A DNA stretch of 64,000 bases from ZC4RG29 sp035304385 (GCA_035304385.1 DATGQD010000045.1:15716-79715), one strand, 5' to 3'; shown: positions 54,678-63,366, counted from the first letter of the stretch. Notes: a model not told the origin generated them from the letters alone. Numbers and translations are program-made.

Positions 54678-55511
54678 TTCGATAAGGAAATCGCAAACCA
54701 TGTCCGCGACATCCGACGACCGCAGGTTGTGGCCCAGGCCATCGGTTTCAACAAGCTGCGACGATTTCCAAACACCGTGAATGGACCGGGCGTAATGGAT
54801 GGGCGTTTGCGCATCTTGTTTATCGTGGATGATAAGACCCGGCCTGTTGACTCGGGTCGCGAATCGGGTGGTCGAATAAAAAGACACGGGAACACCGAAC
54901 ACCCTTTCAAATTCACGGACGGCGAGCTCGGTAGTGCGCGGGGTTAGTTTCAATAGACCACTAAAGTGCGCAATGAAGTCGGCCGCTTCCCCCGGGGGCG
55001 CAAGCAATACAAGTTTTTCCACAGGTAGTGATGCGTTCTTGTATAGCGCATGCAGGATGGAGAAGCTCCCGATTGAGTGGGCGACTACAGCGTCCATCGT
55101 GCCATGCGTTTCAATGAACTGCTCGATGACATCACTGTACAACGGCACTGAGAGGAAGTTGCCTTCCGACAGGCCGTGGCCCGGCGCGTCGAACGCATAG
55201 AGGGTGACGTCCTCCTTGAGGAGTTTCTGCACATAGGGCTTCCAGCGGAAGGTGTTGCTCTGCCAACCGTGAATAAACAGTATCTTCCTCTTGCCCTCGC
55301 CCCAGCGGTATCCCTGAAGCTCAGTATTGCCGTAGGAGAAGCGGAATTTTTCCGAGCCATCGAAAAATGCCTTGTGGCGCGGTTTCACGCGCGGGCGTAT
55401 GGGAAAGCAAAATAGATTCAGCGCCTTTGACGCCGCCCGCGCCGGGGTGACTCGTGCGAGGGTGTTAAGGTAAGCGCCGGTAAGACGCATGACGAGGGTT
55501 TTCATATCCAT
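54624..55511 (-). CDS. Alpha/beta hydrolase
   Basis: A 295-residue hydrolase of the alpha/beta fold. The nucleophile elbow is AHSIGS with S146. The oxyanion region is FIHGWQSNTFRW, the acid is expected in IHDKQDAQTP, and the histidine in DGLGHNL near the end. The first ~45 residues are a basic N-terminal extension. Substrate unknown. An ATACC/GGTAT palindrome 13-26 nt upstream suggests control by the adjacent TetR regulator. Confidence 0.86.
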   Translation of the reverse strand: MDMKTLVMRLTGAYLNTLARVTPARAASKALNLFCFPIRPRVKPRHKAFFDGSEKFRFSYGNTELQGYRWGEGKRKILFIHGWQSNTFRWKPYVQKLLKEDVTLYAFDAPGHGLSEGNFLSVPLYSDVIEQFIETHGTMDAVVAHSIGSFSILHALYKNASLPVEKLVLLAPPGEAADFIAHFSGLLKLTPRTTELAVREFERVFGVPVSFYSTTRFATRVNRPGLIIHDKQDAQTPIHYARSIHGVWKSSQLVETDGLGHNLRSSDVADMVCDFLIESEDLNPVRKLYTRQLNV

Positions 55512-55523
55512 CTGTTTTTTTAA

Positions 55524-55537
55524 ATACCGATCGGTAT
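55524..55537. promoter_or_regulatory. TetR operator before the alpha/beta hydrolase gene
   Basis: ATACCGATCGGTAT is a perfect 14-bp palindrome, 13 nt upstream of the hydrolase ATG. A near-identical site (core ATACC-AATC-GGTAT) lies just upstream of the tetR gene, so the same regulator very probably binds both. Confidence 0.75.
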
Positions 55538-55573
55538 CTTAACGTTTATGAAAACGGCATCACGGGTGGAAGG

Positions 55574-56164
55574 TTACAATTCAATTTCCACGAGTAGTGC
55601 CGTAAGGTGTTTCAGTACACGTCGTATGTCGTTATTATCGCCCTGGAGGCGCCCCATCATAATGGCCCCTTCCAGCGATGCGATGATCAGCGTTGCATAG
55701 AACTCGGCGTTTACGCCTGGTTTGATCTGCTTATGCTTCACACCCGTTTCTATGATCCTGATTATGGACTGTCGTAAGGTATCCAGGATTTTCAGCGCCT
55801 CCCTTTTGAGCACGGGGTGCGCGTCGTCCGATTCGATCGCTGCGTTCATGAGCGGACAGCCGCCCTTGAACGGTGGGTCGGTGATGTACGATTCGAAAAA
55901 TCCGAAGATGGCCCGCAGCTTCCGGCCCGCCGTCGGTTCAGGTTTTACCACCGCCCGCATTTTCTCATACATGGACTCGGCCATGGCGGCCAACGTTAGC
56001 CGCTCAAGCTCCTCTTTGTTTTTGAAGTGGCGGTATATGGCACCCTTCGTAAAGCCCGTTGCGTCGGTGATGTCGCTCACCGAAGTGGCCTGATAGCCGC
56101 GCGTGTTGAACAGCACCGCCGAGCGCTGCAATATCCTGTTCCTCGTGTACTCCGGGTTGCGCAT
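55574..56164 (-). CDS. TetR-family transcriptional regulator
   Basis: A 196-residue repressor, read from the ATG at 56164 (MRNPEYTRNRILQRSA); the open frame extends 11 codons upstream into the operator. The N-terminal helix-turn-helix has FNTRGYQATSVSDITDATGFTKGAIYRHFKNKEEL. The C-terminal part (about 80-196) resembles the TetR_C ligand domain with FKGGCPLMNAAIE. It probably represses itself and the adjacent hydrolase gene through the shared palindromes. Confidence 0.92.
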   Translation of the reverse strand: MRNPEYTRNRILQRSAVLFNTRGYQATSVSDITDATGFTKGAIYRHFKNKEELERLTLAAMAESMYEKMRAVVKPEPTAGRKLRAIFGFFESYITDPPFKGGCPLMNAAIESDDAHPVLKREALKILDTLRQSIIRIIETGVKHKQIKPGVNAEFYATLIIASLEGAIMMGRLQGDNNDIRRVLKHLTALLVEIEL

Positions 56165-56170
56165 GAACAA

Positions 56171-56188
56171 AGATACCAATCGGTATCT
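56171..56188. promoter_or_regulatory. TetR operator before the tetR gene
   Basis: AGATACC (56171-56177) and GGTATCT (56182-56188) are perfect 7-bp arms around AATC, 7 nt upstream of the tetR ATG. It shares the ATACC/GGTAT arms with 55524-55537, which fits autoregulation. Confidence 0.75.
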
Positions 56189-56236
56189 ACCCGGCAAAAT
56201 AAAATTTCGAATTTTAAAACAGGAGAAGGGAGGGAT

Positions 56237-56653
56237 TTAGTTATCGCGAACGAAGAGCAGCACTTCGCGTCCCTGATTGCAGGAGATATTGAGGGAATTG
56301 TCAGAGATTTTTACGAAGTCGGCGTTGTTGATGCTTTGCAGCAGCATGGTGCTCCACTCGTCGCGGGAAAAGTGACCGCCAAACGAGGTAAAGGTGAATC
56401 GGTTTCGGTTGCCGATCTCATAGATGCCGAGCATGGGGCCACCGAGGCTGTCGGTATGGATGGCGCCTGCGCGACCGTCGCCGGAAAAGGTCAGTACGAT
56501 GGGTCGTTCTACCTGGACGAGTCGTCCGTCGACCGCCCCTGTCTGGGTGTTGTAGTAATGGGCGAGTTTCCACCGGCCGTTAAGAGAAAGCGTTTCCTCA
56601 TCGCAGGAGACCCACAGTAAAACGGCGAAGGCGATCCAGAGTTTGCTTTTCAT
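56237..56653 (-). CDS. Small lipoprotein, lipocalin-like
   Basis: A 138-residue protein with a lipoprotein signal (SKLWIAFAVLLWVSC, lipidated C17). The mature part begins with NGRWKLAHYY and has alternating beta-strand patterns, suggesting a small lipocalin-like barrel as in other Bacteroidota lipoproteins. Two later cysteines are absent apart from one in SLNISCNQG. Function unknown. Confidence 0.68.
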   Translation of the reverse strand: MKSKLWIAFAVLLWVSCDEETLSLNGRWKLAHYYNTQTGAVDGRLVQVERPIVLTFSGDGRAGAIHTDSLGGPMLGIYEIGNRNRFTFTSFGGHFSRDEWSTMLLQSINNADFVKISDNSLNISCNQGREVLLFVRDN

Positions 56654-56735
56654 ACCCGCAAGGTTACATCCGATAAAAATACCATTTCCCGGGCAGACGA
56701 CAAAAGGTGCCCTGCTGCCGTTGGTGTTTAAACAG

Positions 56736-56766
56736 AAAACCCCGGACGTACTGACCGGGGCTTTTC
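56736..56766. terminator. Terminator downstream of the HU gene
   Basis: CCCCGG (56740-56745) and CCGGGG (56755-56760) form the stem, flanked by AAAA before and CTTTTC after, so it can act on either strand. It lies 17 nt past the HU stop codon. Confidence 0.8.
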
Positions 56767-56782
56767 TGGGATTGTCTGTTTC

Positions 56783-57052
56783 TCAGAGCTTGGCGGTAAG
56801 TTCTTTGCCCGGTTTGAAGCGAGCAACTTTCTTCGCCTTGATCTTGATCGTTTCTCCGGTCTGAGGATTGCGACCCGTACGAGCGGCACGCTTGGTGACA
56901 GAGAACGTTCCGAAGCCCACCAAAGTCAGTTTGTCACCCTTCTTCAGTGTCTTGCTAACGCCTTCGAAAAATGACTCCAGGGCGGCACCTGCCTGCGCCT
57001 TAGTGATGCCTGCATCTTCGGCAATCTTGGTAACCAGTTCAGCTTTGTTCAT
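56783..57052 (-). CDS. HU family DNA-binding protein
   Basis: An 89-residue HU protein, read from the ATG at 57052 (MNKAELVTKIAEDAGITKAQA). The signature GFGTFSVTKRAARTGRNPQTGE of the DNA-binding arm and the C-terminal FKPGKELTAKL are typical. It bends and compacts DNA as a dimer. It has a well-formed promoter and a terminator of its own. Confidence 0.96.
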   Translation of the reverse strand: MNKAELVTKIAEDAGITKAQAGAALESFFEGVSKTLKKGDKLTLVGFGTFSVTKRAARTGRNPQTGETIKIKAKKVARFKPGKELTAKL

Positions 57053-57079
57053 AAATGAATTATTATAAATACCGGGTCG

Positions 57080-57109
57080 CAAAGTTATACGCTTTTTAAT
57101 CTGAACCAA
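57080..57109 (-). promoter_or_regulatory. Promoter of the HU gene
   Basis: On the reverse strand TTG (57107-57109) is followed after 19 nt by TAACTTTG (57080-57087), a full match to the Bacteroidota consensus. It lies 28 nt upstream of the ATG. Confidence 0.75.
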
Positions 57110-57218
57110 TTTTTTTGGCGTCAGCCACGCGAAGAAAATCCCAATAAATTCAAGGGTTCACGAGGGGGCAAGGTGGAATTACTTTACGGTCGGATAGAGT
57201 TTTTTTGCACCAATGTTC

Positions 57219-57226
57219 TACCTTTG
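57219..57226 (+). promoter_or_regulatory. -7 promoter element before the FKBP gene
   Basis: TACCTTTG fits TAnnTTTG, 74 nt upstream of the ATG. The -33 element is not evident at the standard distance. Confidence 0.4.
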
Positions 57227-57299
57227 ACACGGGGGTTGGCATCCGCGGGTACCCTGTAAATTCCATCCCCCGAATGTTCCATCCTAAAACACAACGTCA

Positions 57300-57773
57300 A
57301 TGCAAATCACAAAGCACCGGGTCGCCGCGATTCATTATACACTGAAAGACAATCAAGGAAATATACTTGACTCAAGTGAAGGTCGCGATCCACTTTACTA
57401 CATTCAGGGTATTGGCAATCTCATCCCCGGCATGGAAGAAGGCCTTGAGGGCAAGGAACAGGGCGACAAGTTCGATATCCAGGTGTCTCCGGATAAAGGC
57501 TATGGGCAACAAAATCCCCAGCTCATTCAAAAGGTACCCAAAGACGCATTCGGTGGACAGGATGTACGCCCCGGTATGCGCTTTAGTACTAACCGCGGCG
57601 AAACCGTGACGGTGACCGAAGTAGAACAAGACACTGTAACGGTCGACGGAAATCATCCACTCGCCGGGGTCGATCTTTTCTTTGAGGTTGAAGTTGTGGA
57701 AGTACGCGCGGCCACAGCCGAAGAACTGCAACACGGCCACGTCCATGGCCCGGGTGGTCATAATCACGGATAG
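57300..57773 (+). CDS. SlyD-like FKBP-type peptidyl-prolyl isomerase
   Basis: A 157-residue FKBP of the SlyD type. The typical start YTLKDNQGNILDSSEG, the motif NLIPGMEEGLEGKEQGDKF and the inserted chaperone flap (about 70-125) with VTVDGNHPLAGVDLFFEVEV are present. The C-terminal tail is rich in histidine (HGHVHGPGGHNHG), which in SlyD binds nickel or zinc. It folds proteins in the cytoplasm. Confidence 0.94.
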   Translation: MQITKHRVAAIHYTLKDNQGNILDSSEGRDPLYYIQGIGNLIPGMEEGLEGKEQGDKFDIQVSPDKGYGQQNPQLIQKVPKDAFGGQDVRPGMRFSTNRGETVTVTEVEQDTVTVDGNHPLAGVDLFFEVEVVEVRAATAEELQHGHVHGPGGHNHG

Positions 57774-57791
57774 TCGGTAAGACTATCCAGG

Positions 57792-58400
57792 CTATCCCTG
57801 TTGCTGATTGGAGGGAACCTCCTTTTCGGTAAGAATGGGCTTCTTGTCGTAGTATTCTACTTCCGGAACAAAGCCAAGGTGAATCTTCAGCCGGTTAAGA
57901 TCGGGCTTCACCACTTTCACATCGTAGCCGTCTTCCTCGAGTATCGCCCGCATTTCTTCAGCGCGTTCACTGGTCTTGTATACGATGCTCATCTCGCGTG
58001 CGAACACCGGGAAGCGGCCTTTCCGGTTTTCAACATCCTTGAAATTGTATCCCGCAAGAAACAAGTCGGAATTCTTCTCCTGAATCCTGAAGAGTCCGAC
58101 GTGCACCGACTCCTGCATTACCGCCAATACCTCAGCGCGGGTACCGGCCACCTCGTGGGTGAGTTTGAATATCTTTTTGGTATTGCCCTGATGTGACTTG
58201 TCAAGAAAAATCAGGTCGAAATTTTTTACATAAGCCGCAATGCTAATGGCCTGGCCGACTACTATCATCGGATTCTCTGCATCGCCGGTCAGTTCAACGT
58301 CGAGATTCTTGGAAGCGAAAAATTCCCTAAGGCGGTTGTTACGCTTCTCGACAATGGCCTTCATCTTTCCATCGAGGGGGCGGTTAATTCGAAGTTTCAT
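57792..58400 (-). CDS. Hypothetical cytoplasmic protein
   Basis: A 202-residue protein with no signal or membrane segment and mixed alpha/beta character. I do not recognise the family. It has a basic N-terminus (MKLRINRPLDGKMKAIVEKR), a middle with YNFKDVENRKGRFPVFA, and a C-terminal helix-strand part (SERAEEMRAILEEDGYDVKVV). It is convergent with the FKBP gene (18 nt gap). The frame is long and well composed, so it is probably real. Confidence 0.65.
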   Translation of the reverse strand: MKLRINRPLDGKMKAIVEKRNNRLREFFASKNLDVELTGDAENPMIVVGQAISIAAYVKNFDLIFLDKSHQGNTKKIFKLTHEVAGTRAEVLAVMQESVHVGLFRIQEKNSDLFLAGYNFKDVENRKGRFPVFAREMSIVYKTSERAEEMRAILEEDGYDVKVVKPDLNRLKIHLGFVPEVEYYDKKPILTEKEVPSNQQQG

Positions 58401-58765
58401 AGCACAACACTTAAGTTAACTACCTCTTAATTCCTTCAGTTGCTCTTACTGTTTCTATTATTCGATACTCATAACAGGTATAACGAACCTCAACTGTTAA
58501 AAGTTGAACAGAGGCCTTTTTTGAAAATACGATCGGAGTAGTGTCGTTTGCGAGAGGTAAATCAAAAATAGGAAATTCCCGACTAAGTTCCGCATCCCTT
58601 CCCGTTTTCTGGATGAGCGGTAAGACCGCGAAAATTAATTTGCCCGGGTTGGGTAAACTTTTTGGTTCGCGCCTTCATCTTACTCCTGGTAACTGTTTCC
58701 GGGGAGACAAAAGGCGACTTCAGATCAACGTCTTATGGAGGGTTATCGGCGGGAAGGGGAATTTG
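58401..58765. other. Intergenic stretch without recognisable gene
   Basis: This 365-nt gap between the hypothetical gene start and tRNA-Arg holds no convincing gene. A plus-strand frame at 58541-58807 crosses the tRNA and is discarded. It should contain the promoter of the gene at 57792-58400, but I see no good TAnnTTTG pair close to its start. Confidence 0.6.
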
Positions 58766-58839
58766 CGGGCTCGGAGGGATTCAAACCCCCAACCTTCTGA
58801 TCCGTAGTCAGATGCTCTATTCAATTAAGCTACGAGCCC
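58766..58839 (-). tRNA. tRNA-Arg (anticodon ACG)
   Basis: A 74-nt cloverleaf on the reverse strand. The acceptor stem is GGGCTCG / CGAGCCC with discriminator G. The anticodon arm is TCTGA-CTACGGA-TCAGA, giving anticodon ACG, which is read as ICG after deamination. The T arm is GGGGG-TTTGAAT-CCCTC. CCA is not encoded (CAA follows). Confidence 0.95.
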
Positions 58840-58864
58840 CGGGAATGCCCCGATTTTGGGATTG

Positions 58865-58896
58865 CAAATGTAAATAAAATAAAACTGCCCGGCCAA
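58865..58896 (-). promoter_or_regulatory. Promoter of tRNA-Arg
   Basis: TTG (58894-58896) and TACATTTG (58865-58872) on the reverse strand, 21 nt apart, fit the consensus and lie 26 nt upstream of the tRNA 5' end. Confidence 0.65.
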
Positions 58897-58903
58897 GAAT
58901 GAT

Positions 58904-58933
58904 TTGGCCCTGCTCACAAAAAACTTATTTTTG
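58904..58933 (+). promoter_or_regulatory. Promoter of the PorT-like gene
   Basis: TTG (58904-58906) and TATTTTTG (58926-58933), 19 nt apart, match the consensus fully and lie 30 nt upstream of the ATG. The -33 element is only 7 nt from that of the divergent tRNA promoter. Confidence 0.7.
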
Positions 58934-58962
58934 GGACTCATTTTAAAAGGTTTGCCCGTCGC

Positions 58963-59682
58963 ATGATCATACGGCCCTGTCTCCTTCTACTAGCAATGGC
59001 ACTGTGTTTCGGCGCTGTCGCACAGGATCCCACAGCAACTCCACAGCCCAACCGCAGGAGCCTTCCTGACCTGCCCGGATCCTTCGTGCTGGAGTTCGGC
59101 TTCAACCGGACGCTCGACGCGGCGGATACGTTCGACATCGGGTTCTGGGGCTCCAGGACCGTCAACGTCTTTTACCAGCTCGATAAGCGGATCGGCGATA
59201 CAAAGTTCAGCATACATCCCGGGCTGGGATTCAGCTTTGAACGCTTCAAACTCGTCAACAATTATACCCTTACGAGCTCCGTATCCGAAACGCAATTGAT
59301 ACCCGCGTCGGACCTCTACCCCGGCGTCAAGAAGTCCATGCTGGTTACCAACTACATCAATGTACCGGTGGAGATTCGGTTCAGTACCCGTCCCGATGAC
59401 CCCAGCAGAAGCTTTCGGGCCTCCGTCGGCGGCCGGGTCGGATATCTCTATGATTCCTTTACCAAGATCAAGTACAGCCAGGATGGCGAAGTCCGGTCCA
59501 TCAAGGACAAGCAGAACTACAATCTCCGGAAGCTTCGCTATGGTGCGTTCTTCAAAATTGGAATCGGAAACATCGGGCTGATCACCTACTACAATCTCAC
59601 GCCGCTCTTCGACGACAACGAGGGACCTGAACAGCTTGACATGAGCACGCTTACCATCGGCCTGTCGCTTTCAAGCTTCTGA
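58963..59682 (+). CDS. PorT-like outer membrane beta-barrel protein
   Basis: A 239-residue exported protein with a signal peptide (CLLLLAMALCFGAVAQ) and a small beta-barrel pattern in the mature part (about 40-239) with alternating hydrophobic strands and a C-terminal strand ending in Phe (LSLSSF). It resembles the PorT/OMP_b-brl_2 superfamily. Whether it is the T9SS protein PorT itself cannot be decided here. It stops one base before the convergent PAP2-like gene. Confidence 0.75.
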   Translation: MIIRPCLLLLAMALCFGAVAQDPTATPQPNRRSLPDLPGSFVLEFGFNRTLDAADTFDIGFWGSRTVNVFYQLDKRIGDTKFSIHPGLGFSFERFKLVNNYTLTSSVSETQLIPASDLYPGVKKSMLVTNYINVPVEIRFSTRPDDPSRSFRASVGGRVGYLYDSFTKIKYSQDGEVRSIKDKQNYNLRKLRYGAFFKIGIGNIGLITYYNLTPLFDDNEGPEQLDMSTLTIGLSLSSF

Positions 59683-60306
59683 TCAAAACATAATAATTAC
59701 CGAAACGAACCCGATGGCGAAACCCATCACGCCACCGATCAGGATCTCCCGGGGGGTATGGGCATTCAACTGAAGGCGGGCAGACATCACCGCGCCTGCC
59801 ACCAGAAGACATATGCTCGTCGCATACAGAAGTCCTGAACCCTCCGACGCTTTATTCAGGGGAACAAAGATCCCGAGGAGTCCACAGATGGCAAGGCTGT
59901 GAACACTGACCCTATAAAAGAACGTGAGCACAGTGGCGCCCACCACGAGAAAATCCATGATCAGTAGAAACCGAAAGATATTGTCGTTGTAGTCGATTCC
60001 GAACTTCCAGTAAAAGAGGTAAGTCATGATCAGGTAAAACAACGAAATGAAAACAAACGGAACGTACCGGTCGCGTCGCTCGGGCATGGACAGGGAGGGG
60101 ATCGACCCGAACAGTTTAAATATAAACAGGTTGATGGCCGGAAGCAGGAACGTTACCAGGAAAATGAGCATAAGGAAACCAACGTAGTTTTCCGACCGCA
60201 CAGGTTCCAGCGCCACGGGAAACATCAGCATCAGGGCAGCGCACAGGTAAGTGCCCATCAGCAGCGGATGAAGCAATACGGAAATAATGCGGGCCAGCAG
60301 ATCCAC
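59683..60306 (-). CDS. PAP2-like integral membrane protein
   Basis: A 207-residue protein with six hydrophobic helices. The motifs VSVHS (about residue 133) and SARLQLNAHTPREI (about 175) resemble the second and third PAP2 phosphatase motifs, though the arginine spacing is not classical (SARxxxxxAH), so activity is uncertain. It begins one base before the rpoN stop region and is convergent with the PorT-like gene. Confidence 0.72.
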   Translation of the reverse strand: MDLLARIISVLLHPLLMGTYLCAALMLMFPVALEPVRSENYVGFLMLIFLVTFLLPAINLFIFKLFGSIPSLSMPERRDRYVPFVFISLFYLIMTYLFYWKFGIDYNDNIFRFLLIMDFLVVGATVLTFFYRVSVHSLAICGLLGIFVPLNKASEGSGLLYATSICLLVAGAVMSARLQLNAHTPREILIGGVMGFAIGFVSVIIMF

Positions 60307-60307
60307 G

Positions 60308-61756
60308 TCAGAGTTCCTTTCTCAGCCGGGCCACGGGAATATTAAGTTGTTCGCGGTATTTGGCGACTGTACGCCGGGCGATGTTGTAACCCTTTTGGTT
60401 GAGTATTTTCTCAAGCTTATCATCGGAGTAAGGCTTACTCTTGTCTTCCGAATCAATGATCTCTTTGATGATCTGCTTGACTTCCCGGCTGCTCACCTCT
60501 TCGCCCGAATCGGTGGTGATGCCTTCCGAGAAGAAATATTTGAGCGGATAAATTCCGAAATCCGTTTGCACCGACTTGCTGCTAGCCACCCGTGATACTG
60601 TGGAAATGTCCATGTTGATCATGTTAGCGATATCCTTAAGGATCATCGGCCGCAGTTTCGTTTCGTCGCCTTCAAGGAAAAACTCGTACTGAAAGTCGAC
60701 AATGGCCTTCATGGTCTTCAGCAAGGTCTGCTGACGTTGCTTGATCGCGTCGATAAACCATTTTGCGGCGTCGAGCTTATGCTTCACGAAAGTGACCGCC
60801 TCCTTGAGTTTCTTATCCTTCTTGTCGCTCTTGTCGTAGGCCTTGAACATTTCGGAGTACGACCGGCTTATGCGCAAGTCGGGCGCATTGCGGCTGTTCA
60901 ACGTCAGCTCAAGTTTGCCGTTGTTCGAAGTAAGAATGAAGTCGGGAATGATATACGAGTTCTTGACCATCGTTGAACCGCTTCCGCTACCCGGCTTAGG
61001 GTTCAGTTTTACGATAAGGTCTATCGCATCGCGGATAAAATCCTCGTCTTCGGTATCGAGTTTCTTCTGGATCTTGCTGTAGTGCTTCTTCGTGAATTCG
61101 TCGAAACACTCTGATATGATCTTTTTCGCGACGGCCACGTCGATGTCGTGCCCGTTATCCATTCGATCCAGTTGCAGCAGAAGGCACTCCTGGAGATTAC
61201 GCGCCGCGATGCCGGGCGGATCAAACGTTTGGATCTTTTTCAGTACTTCCTCAACTTCCTCGCGGGTCGTTTCGATGCCCTGAGAAAAGGCGAGATCGTT
61301 GACGATCGAGTCGAGGTCGCGGCGGATATAACCGTCCCCCTCTATGCTTCCGACCAGTTGTTTCCCGATAGAATATTGAGGTTCTTCCAGACCGAGAAAG
61401 TCGAGTTGATCCATGAGCTGCTCATGGAGGGTGGTGGCCATCGGAATAGGCATCTCCCGGTCGTCGTCGTCATCGCCGTCACCCTGCATCTTGTACCCGG
61501 AATAGTCGTCGTCGTGCAGGTAATCCTTGATATCAAGCTCGTCGTCCGAGGAAGAATCATCCCGGACTTCCTCCTCCATTTCAGGATGTTCGTCAACGGG
61601 CTCGTCCTCCCCTTCTTCCAACGCAGGGTTTTGCTCAAGTTCCTCCTCAATACGCGCCTCAAGTTCAGCTGTAGGCACCTGCAACAGCTTGATGAACTGA
61701 ATTTGCTGAGGAGAAAGCTTCTGTTGTAACGACTGGCTTAAACCAAGCTTTTGCAT
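60308..61756 (-). CDS. rpoN: RNA polymerase sigma-54 factor
   Basis: A 482-residue sigma-54. The N-terminal region I is LSQSLQQKLSPQQIQFIKLLQ, followed by an acidic region II. The core-binding domain contains FDPPGIAARNLQECLLLQL, the HTH region STVSRVASSKSVQTDFGIYPLKYFFS, and the RpoN box ARRTVAKYREQLNIP near the end. Sigma-54 promoters need AAA+ activators; none is encoded in this window. Confidence 0.96.
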   Translation of the reverse strand: MQKLGLSQSLQQKLSPQQIQFIKLLQVPTAELEARIEEELEQNPALEEGEDEPVDEHPEMEEEVRDDSSSDDELDIKDYLHDDDYSGYKMQGDGDDDDDREMPIPMATTLHEQLMDQLDFLGLEEPQYSIGKQLVGSIEGDGYIRRDLDSIVNDLAFSQGIETTREEVEEVLKKIQTFDPPGIAARNLQECLLLQLDRMDNGHDIDVAVAKKIISECFDEFTKKHYSKIQKKLDTEDEDFIRDAIDLIVKLNPKPGSGSGSTMVKNSYIIPDFILTSNNGKLELTLNSRNAPDLRISRSYSEMFKAYDKSDKKDKKLKEAVTFVKHKLDAAKWFIDAIKQRQQTLLKTMKAIVDFQYEFFLEGDETKLRPMILKDIANMINMDISTVSRVASSKSVQTDFGIYPLKYFFSEGITTDSGEEVSSREVKQIIKEIIDSEDKSKPYSDDKLEKILNQKGYNIARRTVAKYREQLNIPVARLRKEL

Positions 61757-61784
61757 TTAAAAAGTGCGTTATTAGTCAGCTTGA

Positions 61785-61792
61785 CAAAGCTA
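61785..61792 (-). promoter_or_regulatory. -7 promoter element before rpoN
   Basis: TAGCTTTG on the reverse strand, 29 nt upstream of the rpoN ATG, matches TAnnTTTG. A TTT at 61813-61815 stands in for the usual TTG. Confidence 0.45.
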
Positions 61793-61924
61793 CGATTAAA
61801 GGGGCATTTGTGAAACACAATTTTCGTTCCAAGATATTTTCGAGGCTTTAGAATGCACCCCGATTCCTTGGACAAACCGCGCAAAATAGCGTTTTTTGCG
61901 GCGGCCTTCACACACGTCTCAGGC

Positions 61925-63358
61925 ATGAAGCGAACCCGAATAAAAGAGCTGCTCACCCTCGAACCTTCCGGTCAGTCCGTCCTGGTAATGGGCTGGGTCC
62001 GGACTTTCCGCAACAATCAGTTTATTGCCCTCAGCGACGGCTCGACCATCAACACCGTACAACTTGTCGTCGACTACAAGTCGACCGACGAGGCGGTCCT
62101 GAAGCGCATTACGACCGGCGCCTGCATTCGTGCCGAAGGCACCCTGGTGGCCTCGCCCGCAAAAGGACAGAAGGTGGAAGTCAGGGTTTCGTCCGTTGTC
62201 ATCCTCGGCGACAGCCACCCGGAAAAATATCCCCTTCAACCCAAGCGCCATTCGCTGGAGTTCCTCCGCGAAATCGCGCATTTGCGGCCCCGAACCAACA
62301 CGTTCGGTGCAGTGATGCGGGTACGCCACGCGCTCGCTTACGCCGTTCACACTTTTTTTAACGATCGCGGTTTCGTTTATGTTCACACGCCCATTATAAC
62401 GGGATCCGACGCAGAAGGTGCCGGTGCCATGTTCCGGGTCACGACCCTGGACGCTAACAACCCACCCCGAACGGAAGACGGCAGCATTGATTTCGGGGAA
62501 GACTTCTTCGGACGGGAAACCAACCTCACCGTATCGGGACAACTCGAAGGCGAAACCCATGCGCTTGCCCTGGGTGAGATTTATACTTTTGGACCGTGCT
62601 TCCGGGCAGAGAACTCCAACACCACGCGCCACCTTTCCGAGTTCTGGATGATTGAACCGGAGATGGCCTTTTACGATAACAACGATAACATGGCGCTGGC
62701 GGTAGCCTTCGTCCGCTACCTGTGCAACTATATCCTCACTCATTGCGGCGAGGACATCGCGTTCCTCGACCACCGCCTGGCAGAAGAGGAACGATCCAAA
62801 CCTCAGGACCAACGCAGCGGTATGGGACTGGTGGAAAAACTGAAGTTTGTTGCGGAGAATGATTTTGAACGCCTTCCCTACACGGAGGCCTTCGAAATCC
62901 TGAAAAACTCCACGCCCAACAAGAAAAAGAAATTTCAGTTCCCGGTTGATAACTGGGGGATCGACTTGCAGTCGGAACACGAAAGATTCCTGGTGGAAAA
63001 GCATTTCAAAAAGCCGGTCATCCTGTACGACTACCCCGCCGACATCAAAGCCTTTTACATGAAACAAAATGACGACGGGCGCACTGTGGCGGCTATGGAC
63101 GTTCTGTTTCCAGGTATTGGTGAAATCATCGGCGGATCAGAACGCGAGGCCGATTACAATAAATTGCTTAACCGCATCCGCCAGCTGGGCCTTCCCGAAA
63201 AAGAACTCTGGTGGTACCTGGACCTGCGGCGGTTCGGCTCCGCGCCCCACAGCGGTTTCGGCCTGGGCTTTGAACGGATGATGCAGTTCGTTACGGGGAT
63301 GACCAATATCCGTGATGTGATTCCATTTCCACGGTATCCGGGCAACGCTGAGTTCTGA
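61925..63358 (+). CDS. asnS: Asparaginyl-tRNA synthetase
   Basis: A 477-residue class IIb synthetase, read from the ATG at 61925 (MKRTRIKELL); the open frame extends 24 codons upstream without family likeness. The N-terminal OB-fold has VMGWVRTFRNNQFIALSDG. Class II motifs are the NTFGAVMRVRHAL region, FRAENSNTTRHLSEFWMIEPE (motif 2) and GFGLGFERMMQFVTG (motif 3). The anticodon-binding domain and HLSEFWMIEPE favour asparagine over aspartate. Confidence 0.96.
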   Translation: MKRTRIKELLTLEPSGQSVLVMGWVRTFRNNQFIALSDGSTINTVQLVVDYKSTDEAVLKRITTGACIRAEGTLVASPAKGQKVEVRVSSVVILGDSHPEKYPLQPKRHSLEFLREIAHLRPRTNTFGAVMRVRHALAYAVHTFFNDRGFVYVHTPIITGSDAEGAGAMFRVTTLDANNPPRTEDGSIDFGEDFFGRETNLTVSGQLEGETHALALGEIYTFGPCFRAENSNTTRHLSEFWMIEPEMAFYDNNDNMALAVAFVRYLCNYILTHCGEDIAFLDHRLAEEERSKPQDQRSGMGLVEKLKFVAENDFERLPYTEAFEILKNSTPNKKKKFQFPVDNWGIDLQSEHERFLVEKHFKKPVILYDYPADIKAFYMKQNDDGRTVAAMDVLFPGIGEIIGGSEREADYNKLLNRIRQLGLPEKELWWYLDLRRFGSAPHSGFGLGFERMMQFVTGMTNIRDVIPFPRYPGNAEF

Positions 63359-63366
63359 CGCCGTGT

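Noticed and set aside
58541..58807. 88-codon forward frame next to tRNA-Arg
   Set aside because: Its 3' part runs antisense through the tRNA, a well-known source of false gene calls.
61919..63067. Long reverse-strand open frame (382 codons) opposite asnS
   Set aside because: asnS is certain on the other strand, and the reverse frame has no family likeness or signal; it is a by-product of GC-rich codon use.
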